From Vreelandella sulfidaeris (GTDB lineage: Bacteria > Pseudomonadota > Gammaproteobacteria > Pseudomonadales > Halomonadaceae): a DNA stretch of 64,000 nucleotides. The notes beneath the pieces were generated by a model. That model saw nothing but the letters and a program-made list of their open reading frames with translations. It was not told the DNA's origin and made no database searches. The stretch covers positions 2,852,001 to 2,916,000 of the forward strand of contig AP019514.1 of assembly GCA_007182875.1 (NCBI GenBank). The letters are read 5' to 3'. The translations under genes were made by a program, and so were the position numbers. Below are positions 1 to 9,131 of the stretch, piece after piece (positions within the stretch are counted from its first letter, which is position 1; every line of letters begins with the position of its first letter).

Positions 1-282
1 TAGGCTCATTAGAATGTTCTTTCCGTTAAATTCCTGCTTTTCGTTAAATTAACTCTTTCTATTACGTCGTCGTGTAATAACACATTTGTTGCTTTTATTG
101 CTAAATCGCTACGCAACATACCCAAACAGGCTCGGTATTTAAGCAAAGGAAAATGCTGCGATGGGAAATGTTTTTAGATTTTTTATTGTCTGTCTAATAA
201 GTTAGGCCTCAGCACGCTATACTGCAAAACTAGTGTTTATGACTGACAAATGATGGAATATTAACGACGCCAGGAAGCCGAC

Positions 283-1051
283 ATGACCAATATCCCTAAA
301 AATGCACCTGGGCAAGAGTGGAATGCCAGTGGCTATGCCCAGAATGCTAATTTCGTCCCTAAGCTAGGCAGTGAAGTCGTCAAGCTGTTAGCACCGCAAC
401 CCGGCGAACGCATTTTGGATCTTGGCTGTGGCGATGGCGCGTTGACGGAGCGCTTAGTGCAACTAGGTGCGGATGCCATAGGCGTAGACGCGTCAGAAGA
501 GATGGTAAACGCCGCACGTGAGCGGGTATTACCGCACGGGTTATTGATGGCCACCAACTCCCCTTTTGACCATGAGTTTGATGCGGTATTTAGCAACGCG
601 GCACTGCACTGGATGCTTGACCCTCAGGCCGTATTGGCAGGCGTTAAGCGAGCCTTAAAGCCAGGAGGACGTTTCGTGGCCGAGTTTGGAGGCCATGGCA
701 ATGTAGCCGCAATTTGCACAGCCCTGATTGCTGCCTTGCAGTTCCGTGGCATTAGCGCTCGTGGCCGTCATCCTTGGTACTTTCCAACGCCCCAAGAGTA
801 CGGTCGCATGCTGGAAACAGTCGGTTTCAAAGTCGATAGTATTGAGTTGATACCGCGTCCTACTCCCCACCTACCGGCATGATTGGATGGCTTGAGACCT
901 TCGCCAGCCCCTTTCTTGCATGGGCTTGATGAAGATGTACGAGATGCCGTCCCTTGAGAACACGTTAACGCTGCTGGGCCACAGCTTACGCGATGAGCAA
1001 GGGAACTGGACGGCCGATTATGTACGCATACGCGTTGCTGCTCGTGCTTAA
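283..1051 (+). CDS. class I SAM-dependent methyltransferase (frameshifted)
   Basis: Predicted cytosolic small-molecule methyltransferase using S-adenosylmethionine. Motif I, DLGCGDG, lies at residues 46-52, followed by an acidic SAM-ribose position (VDAS, about 73-76) and the SNAALHW stretch typical of the trans-aconitate methyltransferase / UbiE-like group. The start ATG follows GACGCCAGGAAGCC. The first frame stops at 882, but the reading resumes in other frames (GMIGWLETFASPFL, then LDEDVRDAV, then LGHSLRDEQGNW) and ends at a TAA at 1049-1051, giving about 255 residues, a normal family length. Frame breaks are near 873, 917 and 950. The substrate cannot be deduced. It converges on the chemoreceptor gene downstream. 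Confidence 0.8.
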
Positions 1052-1099
1052 GCTGGCATTGTCGCGTTAAATTGCCGCGTTAAAAGCCGCGTTAAAAAC

Positions 1100-1133
1100 G
1101 CCGCCGATAATGATTGTGCTTATTATCGGCGGC
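1100..1133 (-). terminator. intrinsic terminator of the chemoreceptor gene
   Basis: Arms GCCGCCGATAAT (1100-1111) and ATTATCGGCGGC (1122-1133) form a perfect 12-bp stem with a 10-nt loop. Read on the minus strand the stem is followed by GTTTTTAAC, so it fits a Rho-independent terminator for the minus-strand chemoreceptor; it may also stop the convergent methyltransferase transcript. Confidence 0.75.
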
Positions 1134-1168
1134 TATAAATGATAAAACTCTTTAAAGGCTGCTAGGAT

Positions 1169-2846
1169 TTAGAATTCATCCCATTCATCAGCAGTCGCTT
1201 TTTTACTCTTCCGCACCTGTTCTTTCGACGTTAACTCAGTGCGATGACCAGCGTTTGGCTGTTGGGGAGTATTACTGTGAGTTAGCGAAACGTTGCTGGC
1301 AGCATTTTCATCAATACGGAAGGTTGCCATCAAACTGGCCAATTCGCGGGCTTGGTCCTCTAACGAGCTTGCAGCGGCACTGGTTTGTTGCACGAGAGCG
1401 GAATTTTGCTGAGTGACAGAGTCCATTTCAGTAAGTGCCGCATTGATTTGCTCAATACCACTATTCTGCTCTTTTGTTGCCGTCGAAATTTCGCCCATCA
1501 TCGTCGTTACCTGACGAATCGCATCCACCGTTTGTTGAATCGTTCGCCCACTGCGCTCTGCTTGCTCAGCCCTCCGTTAATTTTTGTGGTGGTTTGCTCA
1601 ATTAAACTGCGGATCTCTTTTGCTGAGTCTGCGCTACGCGTTGCTAATGAACGCACCTCACTGGCCACGACAGCAAAGCCACGGCCTTGCTCTCCTGCCC
1701 GTGCGGCCTCGACCGAGGCATTGAGTGCTAATATGTTGGTTTGGAAGGCAATAGAATCAATAACACCGATGATGTCGCTTACCTGGTTAGAACTGGCCGC
1801 AATCTCGCGCATTAATTGCACCGTGCGCTCTACCTCTTTTCCGCCTGACTCTGCTGACTGTGACGCCGCAACCGAAAGCTGATCCGCTTCTTGGGCCGTT
1901 TCAGCGTTTTTACTCACGGTCGTCGACATCTCCTCCATGCTGGAAGCAGTTTGCTGCAACGCGGAAGCCTGCTGTTCAGTTCTTGAAGAGAGGTCCTGAC
2001 TGCCTGCAGAGATATCGCCTGCTCCGCTAAAGACATGCTCGCTGCTGCCTCGCAATGCGATGACCAATTGCTTTAACTTTTCCTGCATGGCCGCCAGCCC
2101 ACTGAATAACTGGCCAATTTCGTTACGGCCACGATCCTCAATGTTACCGGTTAGGTCGCCATCTGCAATTCGAGCAAAATGTGCGCTAGCGTCGCGAAGC
2201 GGCCTCACAACACTACGCATCATGGCCCACCTGATAATCACCGCGGCCAATACTGAAATCACCAGAAGAGACAGAGCAATAACACCAATAATCGTGGCTA
2301 GCTGTTTGACCTGTTGAAGGACACTTGCTCCGCGCTCGTCGGTATAAGCGATAAACCCACTCATAGCCGCATCCAGCTCAGCACTTAATGCGCTTAATTC
2401 TTCTTGCCTGCGCTGGATCTGAAAAGGAGCGGCCTCTAGCAGTGGCGAAATTCCTTGGGTCATAAAAGCATCATAAGCGCTGATAATCGCATCGCGATAT
2501 GGCGCGAGTGTGCCTTCAGGATTGATCGGCACGGCGCGAAACTCATTAAAACGCGCCTCAGCCTTAGCCGCGGCCTCTACTGCCAGAGCGAGGCTCTCCT
2601 GCCCTTTTCAGGATTACCTTGGGTACTAAAACTCGCTGAGCGGTCTAGAAAGGTTTGTGCTCTTAGGGCCTGTACTTGTGTGCGATTGGCTAAGTTCGTG
2701 AGCCTTACGTTAGTGGCCGTCAGCTCTTCAAGTGCCTGGGAGCTGTTGTGATTGGCATAAAACCCAAGCCCGCTGATCAGTCCAATCATAAGCACCAGCA
2801 AAGCTAACGCGGCAGTCAGACTCCATTTAATAGAGAGGTGCTTCAT
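1169..2846 (-). CDS. methyl-accepting chemotaxis protein, Tar-like
   Basis: Transmembrane chemoreceptor that passes periplasmic ligand binding to CheA/CheW. Domain order: N-terminal membrane segment (residues about 9-31), a periplasmic region of four-helix-bundle size, a second membrane segment ([19 protein letters not shown]), HAMP, methylation helices, and the signalling hairpin with the conserved [21 protein letters not shown] core. The last residues are DEWDEF, matching the xWxxF pattern of the CheR/CheB-docking pentapeptide. The reading is split into three frames, with breaks near 2535-2605 and 1515-1570; all pieces are collinear and total about 555 residues, a usual length. It stands alone, with a terminator just downstream. 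Confidence 0.88.
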
Positions 2847-2973
2847 CCCGGCGATCCCTTTTCATTTATAAGTCATCCAGTTAGGTATCGGCCAAGCTAA
2901 AGATAACTGAAACGTTTTAGGACGATCTTAGACGTTTGTATAATAAGTGGCGTCAGTATGGCTGATAGCATTC

Positions 2974-3546
2974 CTATGACACTAAAGCGATTTTAGGACG
3001 ATAGAGGCTGGCTTTCTGAGCCACATCGACCTGGAGCCAAGCCCCGGCCATGCACTCTAAGCGAGGCGCCTCAACGACACCTTGTACGCGCGCCCGTGAT
3101 AGTAGCGTGGCTCTGGTGTTGGCTTTAAGTGTCCCCACCAACTGGCCGTCAATATCGACACAGCTTCCTTCAATATACGACGCCACATGTCCGGAGGCAG
3201 CCACTGAGACAGGGTGATTGGGGCAATGACAGAACCTTCTAAATGTCCCCTGATGACCACAGGTTCATCAGCGATCACTCTCCTGAAATATGTGTAGCCG
3301 CCCCAATTCGACTCCCTCACTAACGTTGGCAACGGCGGGCTCCATCTCGTTAGCGGCGACTGCTTTTGGTGGCGACCTCTCTTTAAGCGATACGTCCGGG
3401 ATGATGAAAGCAGTAGCGACTGGCGTCTGGTACAAGCCTTCAGGCACGCTAGAAACATGCGGTTTTACCTTACAGCGCTTGCCATCCCACACAATCATCA
3501 TCATTGCGCCAACACCTAGAATAATAAACCATGCTTGAATACCCAT
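2974..3546 (-). CDS. membrane-anchored bactofilin-like protein (frameshifted)
   Basis: Begins with a hydrophobic segment (IQAWFIILGVGAMMMIVW, residues 3-20), then a Pro/Ser-rich linker, then a short beta-helix-like stretch: VVIRGHLEGSVIAP, SCVDIDGQLVGTLKANTRATLLSRARV, GVVEAPRLECMAGAWLQV. The repeating hydrophobic-Gly pattern is that of bactofilins (DUF583), which polymerise into cytoskeletal scaffolds. Frame breaks lie near 3280 and 3200. Full length is about 190 residues. It is divergent from a second, soluble bactofilin at 3751, leaving a 204-nt shared promoter region. The Cys in the C-terminal part and the membrane anchor set it apart from its partner. The family call rests on the repeat pattern only. 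Confidence 0.6.
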
Positions 3547-3750
3547 ACCGCCGCCCTATTGCCTCAGATGTGGTTACCCCAGTTAACGTTATACGCGCTC
3601 TAAAAGTTTGTGGCGGCGCGAATAAGCCCCCATTCTGCTTAACTCCGGGCTTTATTAAGTTATTAAGCAGATTAAAGTGCTCAATGAAGGTTTTTATACC
3701 TATTAAGCGCGCCCAAAGGCGCTCTGGCGTCATTCACCTGGAGTCATCCG

Positions 3751-4323
3751 ATGTTTAACAAAGCCAAGAATGCCCCACCTGAGAATAAAGCCGCGGCGCT
3801 AATAAAGCCTGATACTCGTTCATCATCGCCGGCAGGCTCGCCAACCAGCAGTGCGCGGTCGAGCCTCTCTGTTATCGGCAGCAACACACAGGTAGAAGGC
3901 GATATTAATAGCGACGAAGACTTGACGGTAGAAGGAAGTGTCAGCGGCATTATCACGTGCAAACAGCACACCGTAACGCTAGGTACCAAAGGCTATATTC
4001 AAGGCGATGTCTTTGCCCATACCCTGCATGTGTCAGGTGAGGTAAAAGGCAATTTAGTAGCATTACATCGGGCGACCATTCACAAAGGTGCGCAAGTTTC
4101 AGGCACTATTGTGGCCCCGTGCCTAGTGCTAGAAGATGGTAGTGTTTTCCACGGCAGTATCGATATGGACCCCGATAACGATATGCTGAAAAGCGCTTTT
4201 AACGATACATCAGGCAAGACTGCAAAAACGGCAACATTGAACAAAACCACAAATACGACATATCAAAAGCAGCCACTGTCACGCACGACGAAACAGAAGC
4301 GTAAAGCGCCATTGTTTAGCTAA
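3751..4323 (+). CDS. bactofilin (polymer-forming cytoskeletal protein)
   Basis: Intact 190-residue bactofilin. A disordered Ser/Pro/Ala-rich N-terminus (1-40) precedes the beta-helical core (about 43-145) with the family's signature: SVIGSNTQVEGDI, DLTVEGSVSGII, KGYIQGDVFAHTLHVSGEVKGNL, GAQVSGTIVAPCLVLEDGSVFHGSIDM. The tail is basic and ends in KQKRKAPLFS. Bactofilins self-assemble without nucleotide and scaffold cell-wall enzymes or polar complexes. The start ATG has GGAG about 9 nt upstream. The partner gene at 2974-3546 on the opposite strand is a membrane-anchored relative, so the two may form a mixed filament attached to the inner membrane. It converges on moeB 15 nt downstream. Confidence 0.88.
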   Translation: MFNKAKNAPPENKAAALIKPDTRSSSPAGSPTSSARSSLSVIGSNTQVEGDINSDEDLTVEGSVSGIITCKQHTVTLGTKGYIQGDVFAHTLHVSGEVKGNLVALHRATIHKGAQVSGTIVAPCLVLEDGSVFHGSIDMDPDNDMLKSAFNDTSGKTAKTATLNKTTNTTYQKQPLSRTTKQKRKAPLFS

Positions 4324-4337
4324 CAGCGTTGCAGGGC

Positions 4338-5093
4338 CTAACGGCGGTGAGCGCAGACGACACAAGCGGGATCGCGGGGAACTTGAAAATGCCGCCATTG
4401 GCCGCTTAAACCCTCGAACGTGGAAAGTCCTTGGTGAGCAGAGCCAGCACCGCTTAATAGCTTAAACGCCTCAACCGCCTGAAAGCAGCCGATCAAACCC
4501 ACCAGCGGGGCCATGACTCCGCTCTCTGCGCAGCTGAGCGCCTCATCGCCGCTGTCATCGGGTGGATACAGACAAGCGTAGCAAGGGCACTCGGTATCGC
4601 GGGGGTCGAATACGGCTAGCTGTCCTGAAAAACGAATTGCCGCACCGGAAACCAGGGGGAACTCCCGCTTTTGCGAAGCCGCATTCACCGCATAGCGGCT
4701 TGAAAAGCGGTCAGTACAGTCCAGTACCACATCTGCCGAAGCCACTAAGCGCTCAAGCGACTCGCCCTCGACATGTTGGTCTAATGCAACGATGTCACAA
4801 AGCGGATTAAGTGCTTGCATGCTGGCCTGGGCAGAGTGGGCTTTATTTAAACCTATACTTGCCTGTTGATGCGCTATTTGGCGCTGAAGATTAGAAAGCT
4901 CAACCTTATCAGCATCGGCGATCGTAATACACCCTATCCCAGCGGCGGCTAAATAGAGTGCTGCCGGAGAGCCCAAGCCGCCTGCACCAATAATTAATGC
5001 ATGGGCAGAACTCAGCCGCTCCTGGCCCTCGATATCCACCTCGGGAAGCATGATCTGGCGGCTATAGCGCAGCAGCGCCTGGTCATCCATCAT
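4338..5093 (-). CDS. moeB: HesA/MoeB/ThiF-family adenylyltransferase
   Basis: E1-like enzyme that adenylates the C-terminal glycine of a sulfur-carrier protein (MoaD in molybdopterin synthesis, or ThiS). Visible: RYSRQIMLPEVDIEGQ at the N-terminus, nucleotide loop GAGGLGSPAALYLAAAGIG, the DADKVELSNLQRQ motif, DCTDRFSSRY, and two CxxC zinc pairs (CPCYACLYP and CVVCAHRR). The reading frame runs up to 5120, but that would overlap the preceding gene by 23 nt; the ATG at 5093, giving MMDDQALLRYSRQ, leaves a 4-nt gap and has GAGG upstream. It is the last gene of the hemA-prfA-prmC-lrp-moeB run. Intact, about 251 residues. Confidence 0.9.
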   Translation of the reverse strand: MMDDQALLRYSRQIMLPEVDIEGQERLSSAHALIIGAGGLGSPAALYLAAAGIGCITIADADKVELSNLQRQIAHQQASIGLNKAHSAQASMQALNPLCDIVALDQHVEGESLERLVASADVVLDCTDRFSSRYAVNAASQKREFPLVSGAAIRFSGQLAVFDPRDTECPCYACLYPPDDSGDEALSCAESGVMAPLVGLIGCFQAVEAFKLLSGAGSAHQGLSTFEGLSGQWRHFQVPRDPACVVCAHRR

Positions 5094-5097
5094 CGGT

Positions 5098-5599
5098 TTA
5101 TTTATCCTCAAATTCCTCAAAGGCGGGAATATGTAAGTTAAAGCTCTCTTTCACTTCTTCCATTACCACGTAGCTTTTCGACTCTTTCACGCCTGGCAGT
5201 GTTAACACCACATCACCCAACAGTTGGCGATAGGCGGCCATTTCGGGGATTCGGCATTTTAAAATGTAGTCGAACTGACCTGAGACGAGGTGACATTCTT
5301 GAATCTGTGGCAGCTTCTCGACGGCACGGCGAAACTCATCGAATACCGCGGGCGATTGCGTTTCTAAGCTGATTTCCACAAACACCAATAAATTGGCCTT
5401 TAAAGCGCCCGGGTCAAGGGATGGCTTGATAACCACGAATGATCCCTGCTTTCTCTAAACGCTTAACGCGTTCCAGACAAGGGGTTGTGGATAAGCCTAC
5501 TTCCGAGGCTAAATCAACGTATGAAATACGTGCATTGTCCTGCAAGCAGCGCAGAATTTTAAGATCGATACGGTCCAGCGTTCTATTTTTTGGTTTCAT
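5098..5599 (-). CDS. lrp: Lrp/AsnC-family leucine-responsive regulator
   Basis: Feast/famine transcription factor. The N-terminal helix-turn-helix (LDRIDLKILRCLQDNARISYVDLASEVGLSTTPCLERVKRLE, kept across residues 8-50) is followed by the RAM ligand-binding domain with LLVFVEISLE, IQECHLVSGQFDYILKCRIPEM, YRQLLGDVVLTLPGV and YVVMEEVKES. These segments closely match E. coli Lrp itself rather than a generic AsnC paralogue. One frame break, near 5432, falls between the two domains; the joined product is about 166 residues. It lies between prmC and moeB on the same strand, 4 nt upstream of moeB, so the two are probably co-transcribed. Confidence 0.88.
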
Positions 5600-5633
5600 G
5601 GCAGGGATCCAATACTGATGAATCAGGCAGTTA

Positions 5634-6481
5634 TTAAAGGTGCCCTAGGGTAACCCGTTCATGACCACCCAGGTCACGAACACTTTCAACGTTTTGGTAG
5701 CCAGCACTGCTGAGGGCCATGCGTACCTTATCGGCTTGGGTATAGCCGTGTTCAAGAAGTAACCAACCTGATGCTGCTAGATGGTGCTGAGCAGACTCTA
5801 CCAGATACAGCAAATCGGCCATGCCATCAGCTTTTGCAACGAGTGCTGAGCGAGGTTCAAAACGTACATCGCCTTCGGCTAAATGAGGGTCACCAGCGGC
5901 AAGATAAGGAGGATTACTGACGATAATATCGAAAAGCGTCCCGGCTTCATCATAGGTTTCCAGCGCAGCAAACCAGTTGCTGTGCAAAAACGCGCATTCA
6001 CCAGTCCCAAGGTTTGTGCATTACGCGCTGCCAGCTCGACAGCCTCTTCACGCAGGTCTACACCAAGCACCTGCCAGCCGGGCTGCTCACTGGCGAATGC
6101 CAACGCGATGGCACCGGTCCCCGTCCCAAGGTCAAGCAGTCGGCCTGTGGGCATTGGTGCTCGACTAAGCGCAAGCTCTACTAACGTTTCGGTATCGGGT
6201 CGGGGAATGAGTGTGTTGGGTGAGGTGGCTAAGCGTAGCCCCCAGAACTCGCGCTGGCCGGTAAGATAGGCAACCGGCGTACCCTGCACACGAGCAGCGA
6301 CTAGCGCATCAAAGCGGGCATGCTCCCAGGGCGAACACATTTTATCGCCCCAGGTGTAAAGCCAAGTGCGATCCCGCCCGAGGATATGGCACAACAGCAC
6401 TTCCGCATCGATACGCGGCGAGGGTGACCCCGCCGTCAGCAACCGTTGGGCAGCCTGCTTTAGCAGCGCATCAAGCGACAT
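5634..6481 (-). CDS. prmC: release-factor glutamine N5-methyltransferase
   Basis: Methylates the glutamine of the GGQ motif in peptide release factors. An N-terminal helical domain (residues 1-80, with PVAYLTGQREFWGL and the FIPRP-like TLIPRPDTETLVE) precedes a SAM-binding fold (LLDLGTGTGAIALA) and the diagnostic NPPY active site (FDIIVSNPPYL). One frame break near 5990 separates the halves. The ATG at 6481 shares one base with the prfA stop (TAATG), so it is translationally coupled to its own substrate gene prfA. Length about 282 residues, normal. Confidence 0.93.
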
Positions 6482-7568
6482 TAGACGTCCTGGAGGGCTG
6501 AGAGCTGTTCCGCTTGATATTCGTGGATCAGCGGATTAATCACATCATCTAACTGCTCACCGCTGACCACTTCATTTAGTTTATAAAGCGTCAAATTAAT
6601 GCGGTGATCGGTAATGCGCCCTTGGGGAAATTATAGGTACGGATCCGTTCGCTGCGATCCCCCGAGCCCACCAATGAGCGGCGGGCATCGGCTTGTTCTT
6701 GACGCTGGGAATCCACCGCATTGCGCTTAAGTTTCGCCGCCAGCAGCGACATCGCTTTGGCACGGTTTTTATGCTGGCTGCGCTCTTCCTGACATTCCAC
6801 CACGACACCGGTCGGCAGGGTGGGTAATGCGGATCGCGGAATCCGTGGTGTTAACGTGCTGACCACCGGCGCCGCTGGAGCGGTAAGTATCCACGCGCAG
6901 ATCAGCTGGGTTGATATCGATATCACCGACGTCATCAACTTCAGGCATGACCGCGACGGTACAGGCAGAGGTGTGAATACGGCCCTGGGATTCGGTTGCG
7001 GGTACGCGCTGCACACGATGGGCGCCAGACTCGAATTTTAGCTGGGCGTAAACACCATCACCCTTCACCCGAGAGATGATCTCTTTGTAGCCGCCCTGCT
7101 CGCCGTGGCTGGCACTAACGATCTCGACCCGCCAACCGCGTTTTTCGGCGTAGCGGGAGTACATGCGGAACAGGTCGCCCGCAAAATGGCGGCCTCGTCG
7201 CCGCCGGTACCGGCGCGTACTTCCAAAAACACCCCACGCCCATCATCAGGGTCTTTCGGCACCAGCAGGCGCTTAAGCTCGATATCTAATTCTGCTAACC
7301 GCTCACGCCCTTCGCTTAGTTCCATCTCTGCCAACTCGCGCATGTCAGCGTCGCTATCGCGACTGAGCTGCTCGGCTTCATCCATGTTGGTTTCGATGTC
7401 ACGGTAGCGCTGCCAAGCTGCCACCAACTCCTCTAGCTCGGCATATTCTCGTGAGTAATCACGAAAACGCTGCTGGTTATTGATCACGTCAGGGTCCGAC
7501 AGCAGCATCGCCAGCTCTTCAAAGCGTTCCGTAAAGCTGTCTAAGCGTTGGCGCAGAGTCTCTTTCAT
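6481..7568 (-). CDS. prfA: peptide chain release factor 1
   Basis: Recognises UAA and UAG at the ribosome and triggers peptide release. Collinear segments in three or four frames cover the whole protein: [19 protein letters not shown] at the start, [11 protein letters not shown], the tripeptide anticodon region in [16 protein letters not shown] (PAT, as expected for RF1), the catalytic [10 protein letters not shown], and the end at GAC GTC TAA. Frame breaks are near 7178, 6815 and 6620. The ATG overlaps the hemA stop as ATGA. About 361 residues. Breaks in an indispensable gene argue strongly for sequence error. Confidence 0.93.
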
Positions 7569-8876
7569 GCGGGCGTATCATCCTTCTGGCGGTTAACCGT
7601 GGGCGCGAGGGTAGTTTCAAAGGCTGGTTTTGTGGGTAACAGCAGGCGCGTTGCTGCATTTAATAGCTCATGTTGCTCCTCAGACGCCGCATCGCGTATC
7701 GCCTGCGTGGGCTGGTGGAGCAAACGGTTGGTCAATTGGTGCGCCAAGCGCTCAATGACTTTAGCGGGGTCTTCACCGCGGGCAAGCCGCTCTAACGCTT
7801 GGTCACGGGAAAGATCACGCAGCGCTTCGCCATGCTGGCGGTAATCGCGGATCAGTTCACCGCCGTTGCGAATACGTCGTTCATGTTGCCAACTGCCCAC
7901 ACCATGTTCAATCAGCGACTCCGCTTGATCAGCGGCGACCTGGCGATGACGGCGATTCTCTTGAATCACCTCTTCCAAATCATCAACGGTATAGAGGAAG
8001 ACATCCGCTAACTCACCCACTTCAGGTTCGATATCGCGGGGCACCGCGATATCCACCATAAAAGACTGGTCGATGGCGACGTTTTTCAGCGCACGCTCGA
8101 CCATCCCTTGCCGAGAATGGGTAAAGGTGCTGCGGTGGATGAGATAACGATATCGGCATGTTCAAGCGCATCGGGAATTTCTTGCAAAGTGATCGCAGTT
8201 CCCCCCTAAGGGGCCGGCGACTAATTCAGCGCGCTCACGGGTGCGATTGGCGACGGTAAGCTGGCGAACGCCCGCTTCGTGTAAATGACGTGCCACCAGC
8301 TCTATGGTCTCCCCGCACCAATCAATAGAGCGCGAGAACGACTGAAATCGTCAAATATCCGGCTGGCCATGCTGACAGCAGCATAAGCGACTGAAACAGG
8401 GTTCTTACCAATTCCTGTTTCGGTACGCACTTGCTTGGCCACCGCAAACGTGTGCTGAAATAAACGCTCCAGCTCGCCGCCCAACCCTTTAGATTGGCGT
8501 GCCTGTTGATAGGCATCCTTCAACTGGCCCAGAATCTGCGGTTCGCCCAACACCATGGAATCCAGGCCAACCGCTACGCGCATTAAATGGCGCGCCGCAT
8601 CGTTGTCTAAATAATGGTAGGCACAGCGCGTCAGCTCATCGACGCGTAAATTGTGAAAGCGTCCGAGCCAATTCAGTACCGCCTGCTCGCCAGCCGAATC
8701 CGTGACACAATAAAGCTCCGTGCGGTTGCAAGTAGATAGCACCGCCGCCTCACTGATTTGTGGCAGGTCACGTAATTCAGCCAACGCGGTTTCAAGCTGC
8801 GCTGGTGTAAAGCCACCTGCTCACGCACGGCCACGCTGGCAGTACGATGATTTATTCCCAGGGCAAGAAGCGTCAT
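7565..8876 (-). CDS. hemA: glutamyl-tRNA reductase
   Basis: First enzyme of C5-pathway haem synthesis; reduces glutamyl-tRNA(Glu) to glutamate-1-semialdehyde with NADPH. Visible: [19 protein letters not shown] at the start, the catalytic cysteine in [45 protein letters not shown] nucleotide loop, [22 protein letters not shown] and the C-terminal dimerisation helix. Frame breaks are near 8815, 8316, 8205 and 8110. The gene opens a minus-strand run with prfA and prmC (ATGA and TAATG overlaps), and is divergent from the TPR lipoprotein across a 255-nt gap in which I could not fix a convincing promoter. Confidence 0.93.
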
Positions 8877-9131
8877 GCGTTATGCGTCTTCGCTAGTGTG
8901 TCGGACTTTACGCCAACCGCCGGTCTTATAAGCGGCTGCATCGTCATTTAGGGCTTGCTAAAACAAGTCTTTGGCGTGGTTCGAGCACTGCATATCACTA
9001 TGCATGAAGTTTGCTGACCACTTTTCAAGGAGGAACATTCTATCACAGCAGGCTATCATCTGGCCCACACCACTTTGCCGCAGGCAAGCAAGCCGCTATG
9101 CTGAGCATTCGGCCACTTAATTGAGAGACGC

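Noticed and set aside
180..230. TATACT at 218-223 as a promoter of the methyltransferase
   Set aside because: No acceptable -35 element at 16-18 bp; too weak to report as a feature.
2915..3002. TTTTAGGACGAT repeated at 2915 and 2991
   Set aside because: Twelve bases only, one copy inside the bactofilin-like coding region; no symmetry or conserved context.
6481..7568. Programmed frameshifting in a release-factor gene
   Set aside because: That mechanism belongs to prfB. This gene has the RF1 PAT motif and several unrelated breaks, like its neighbours.
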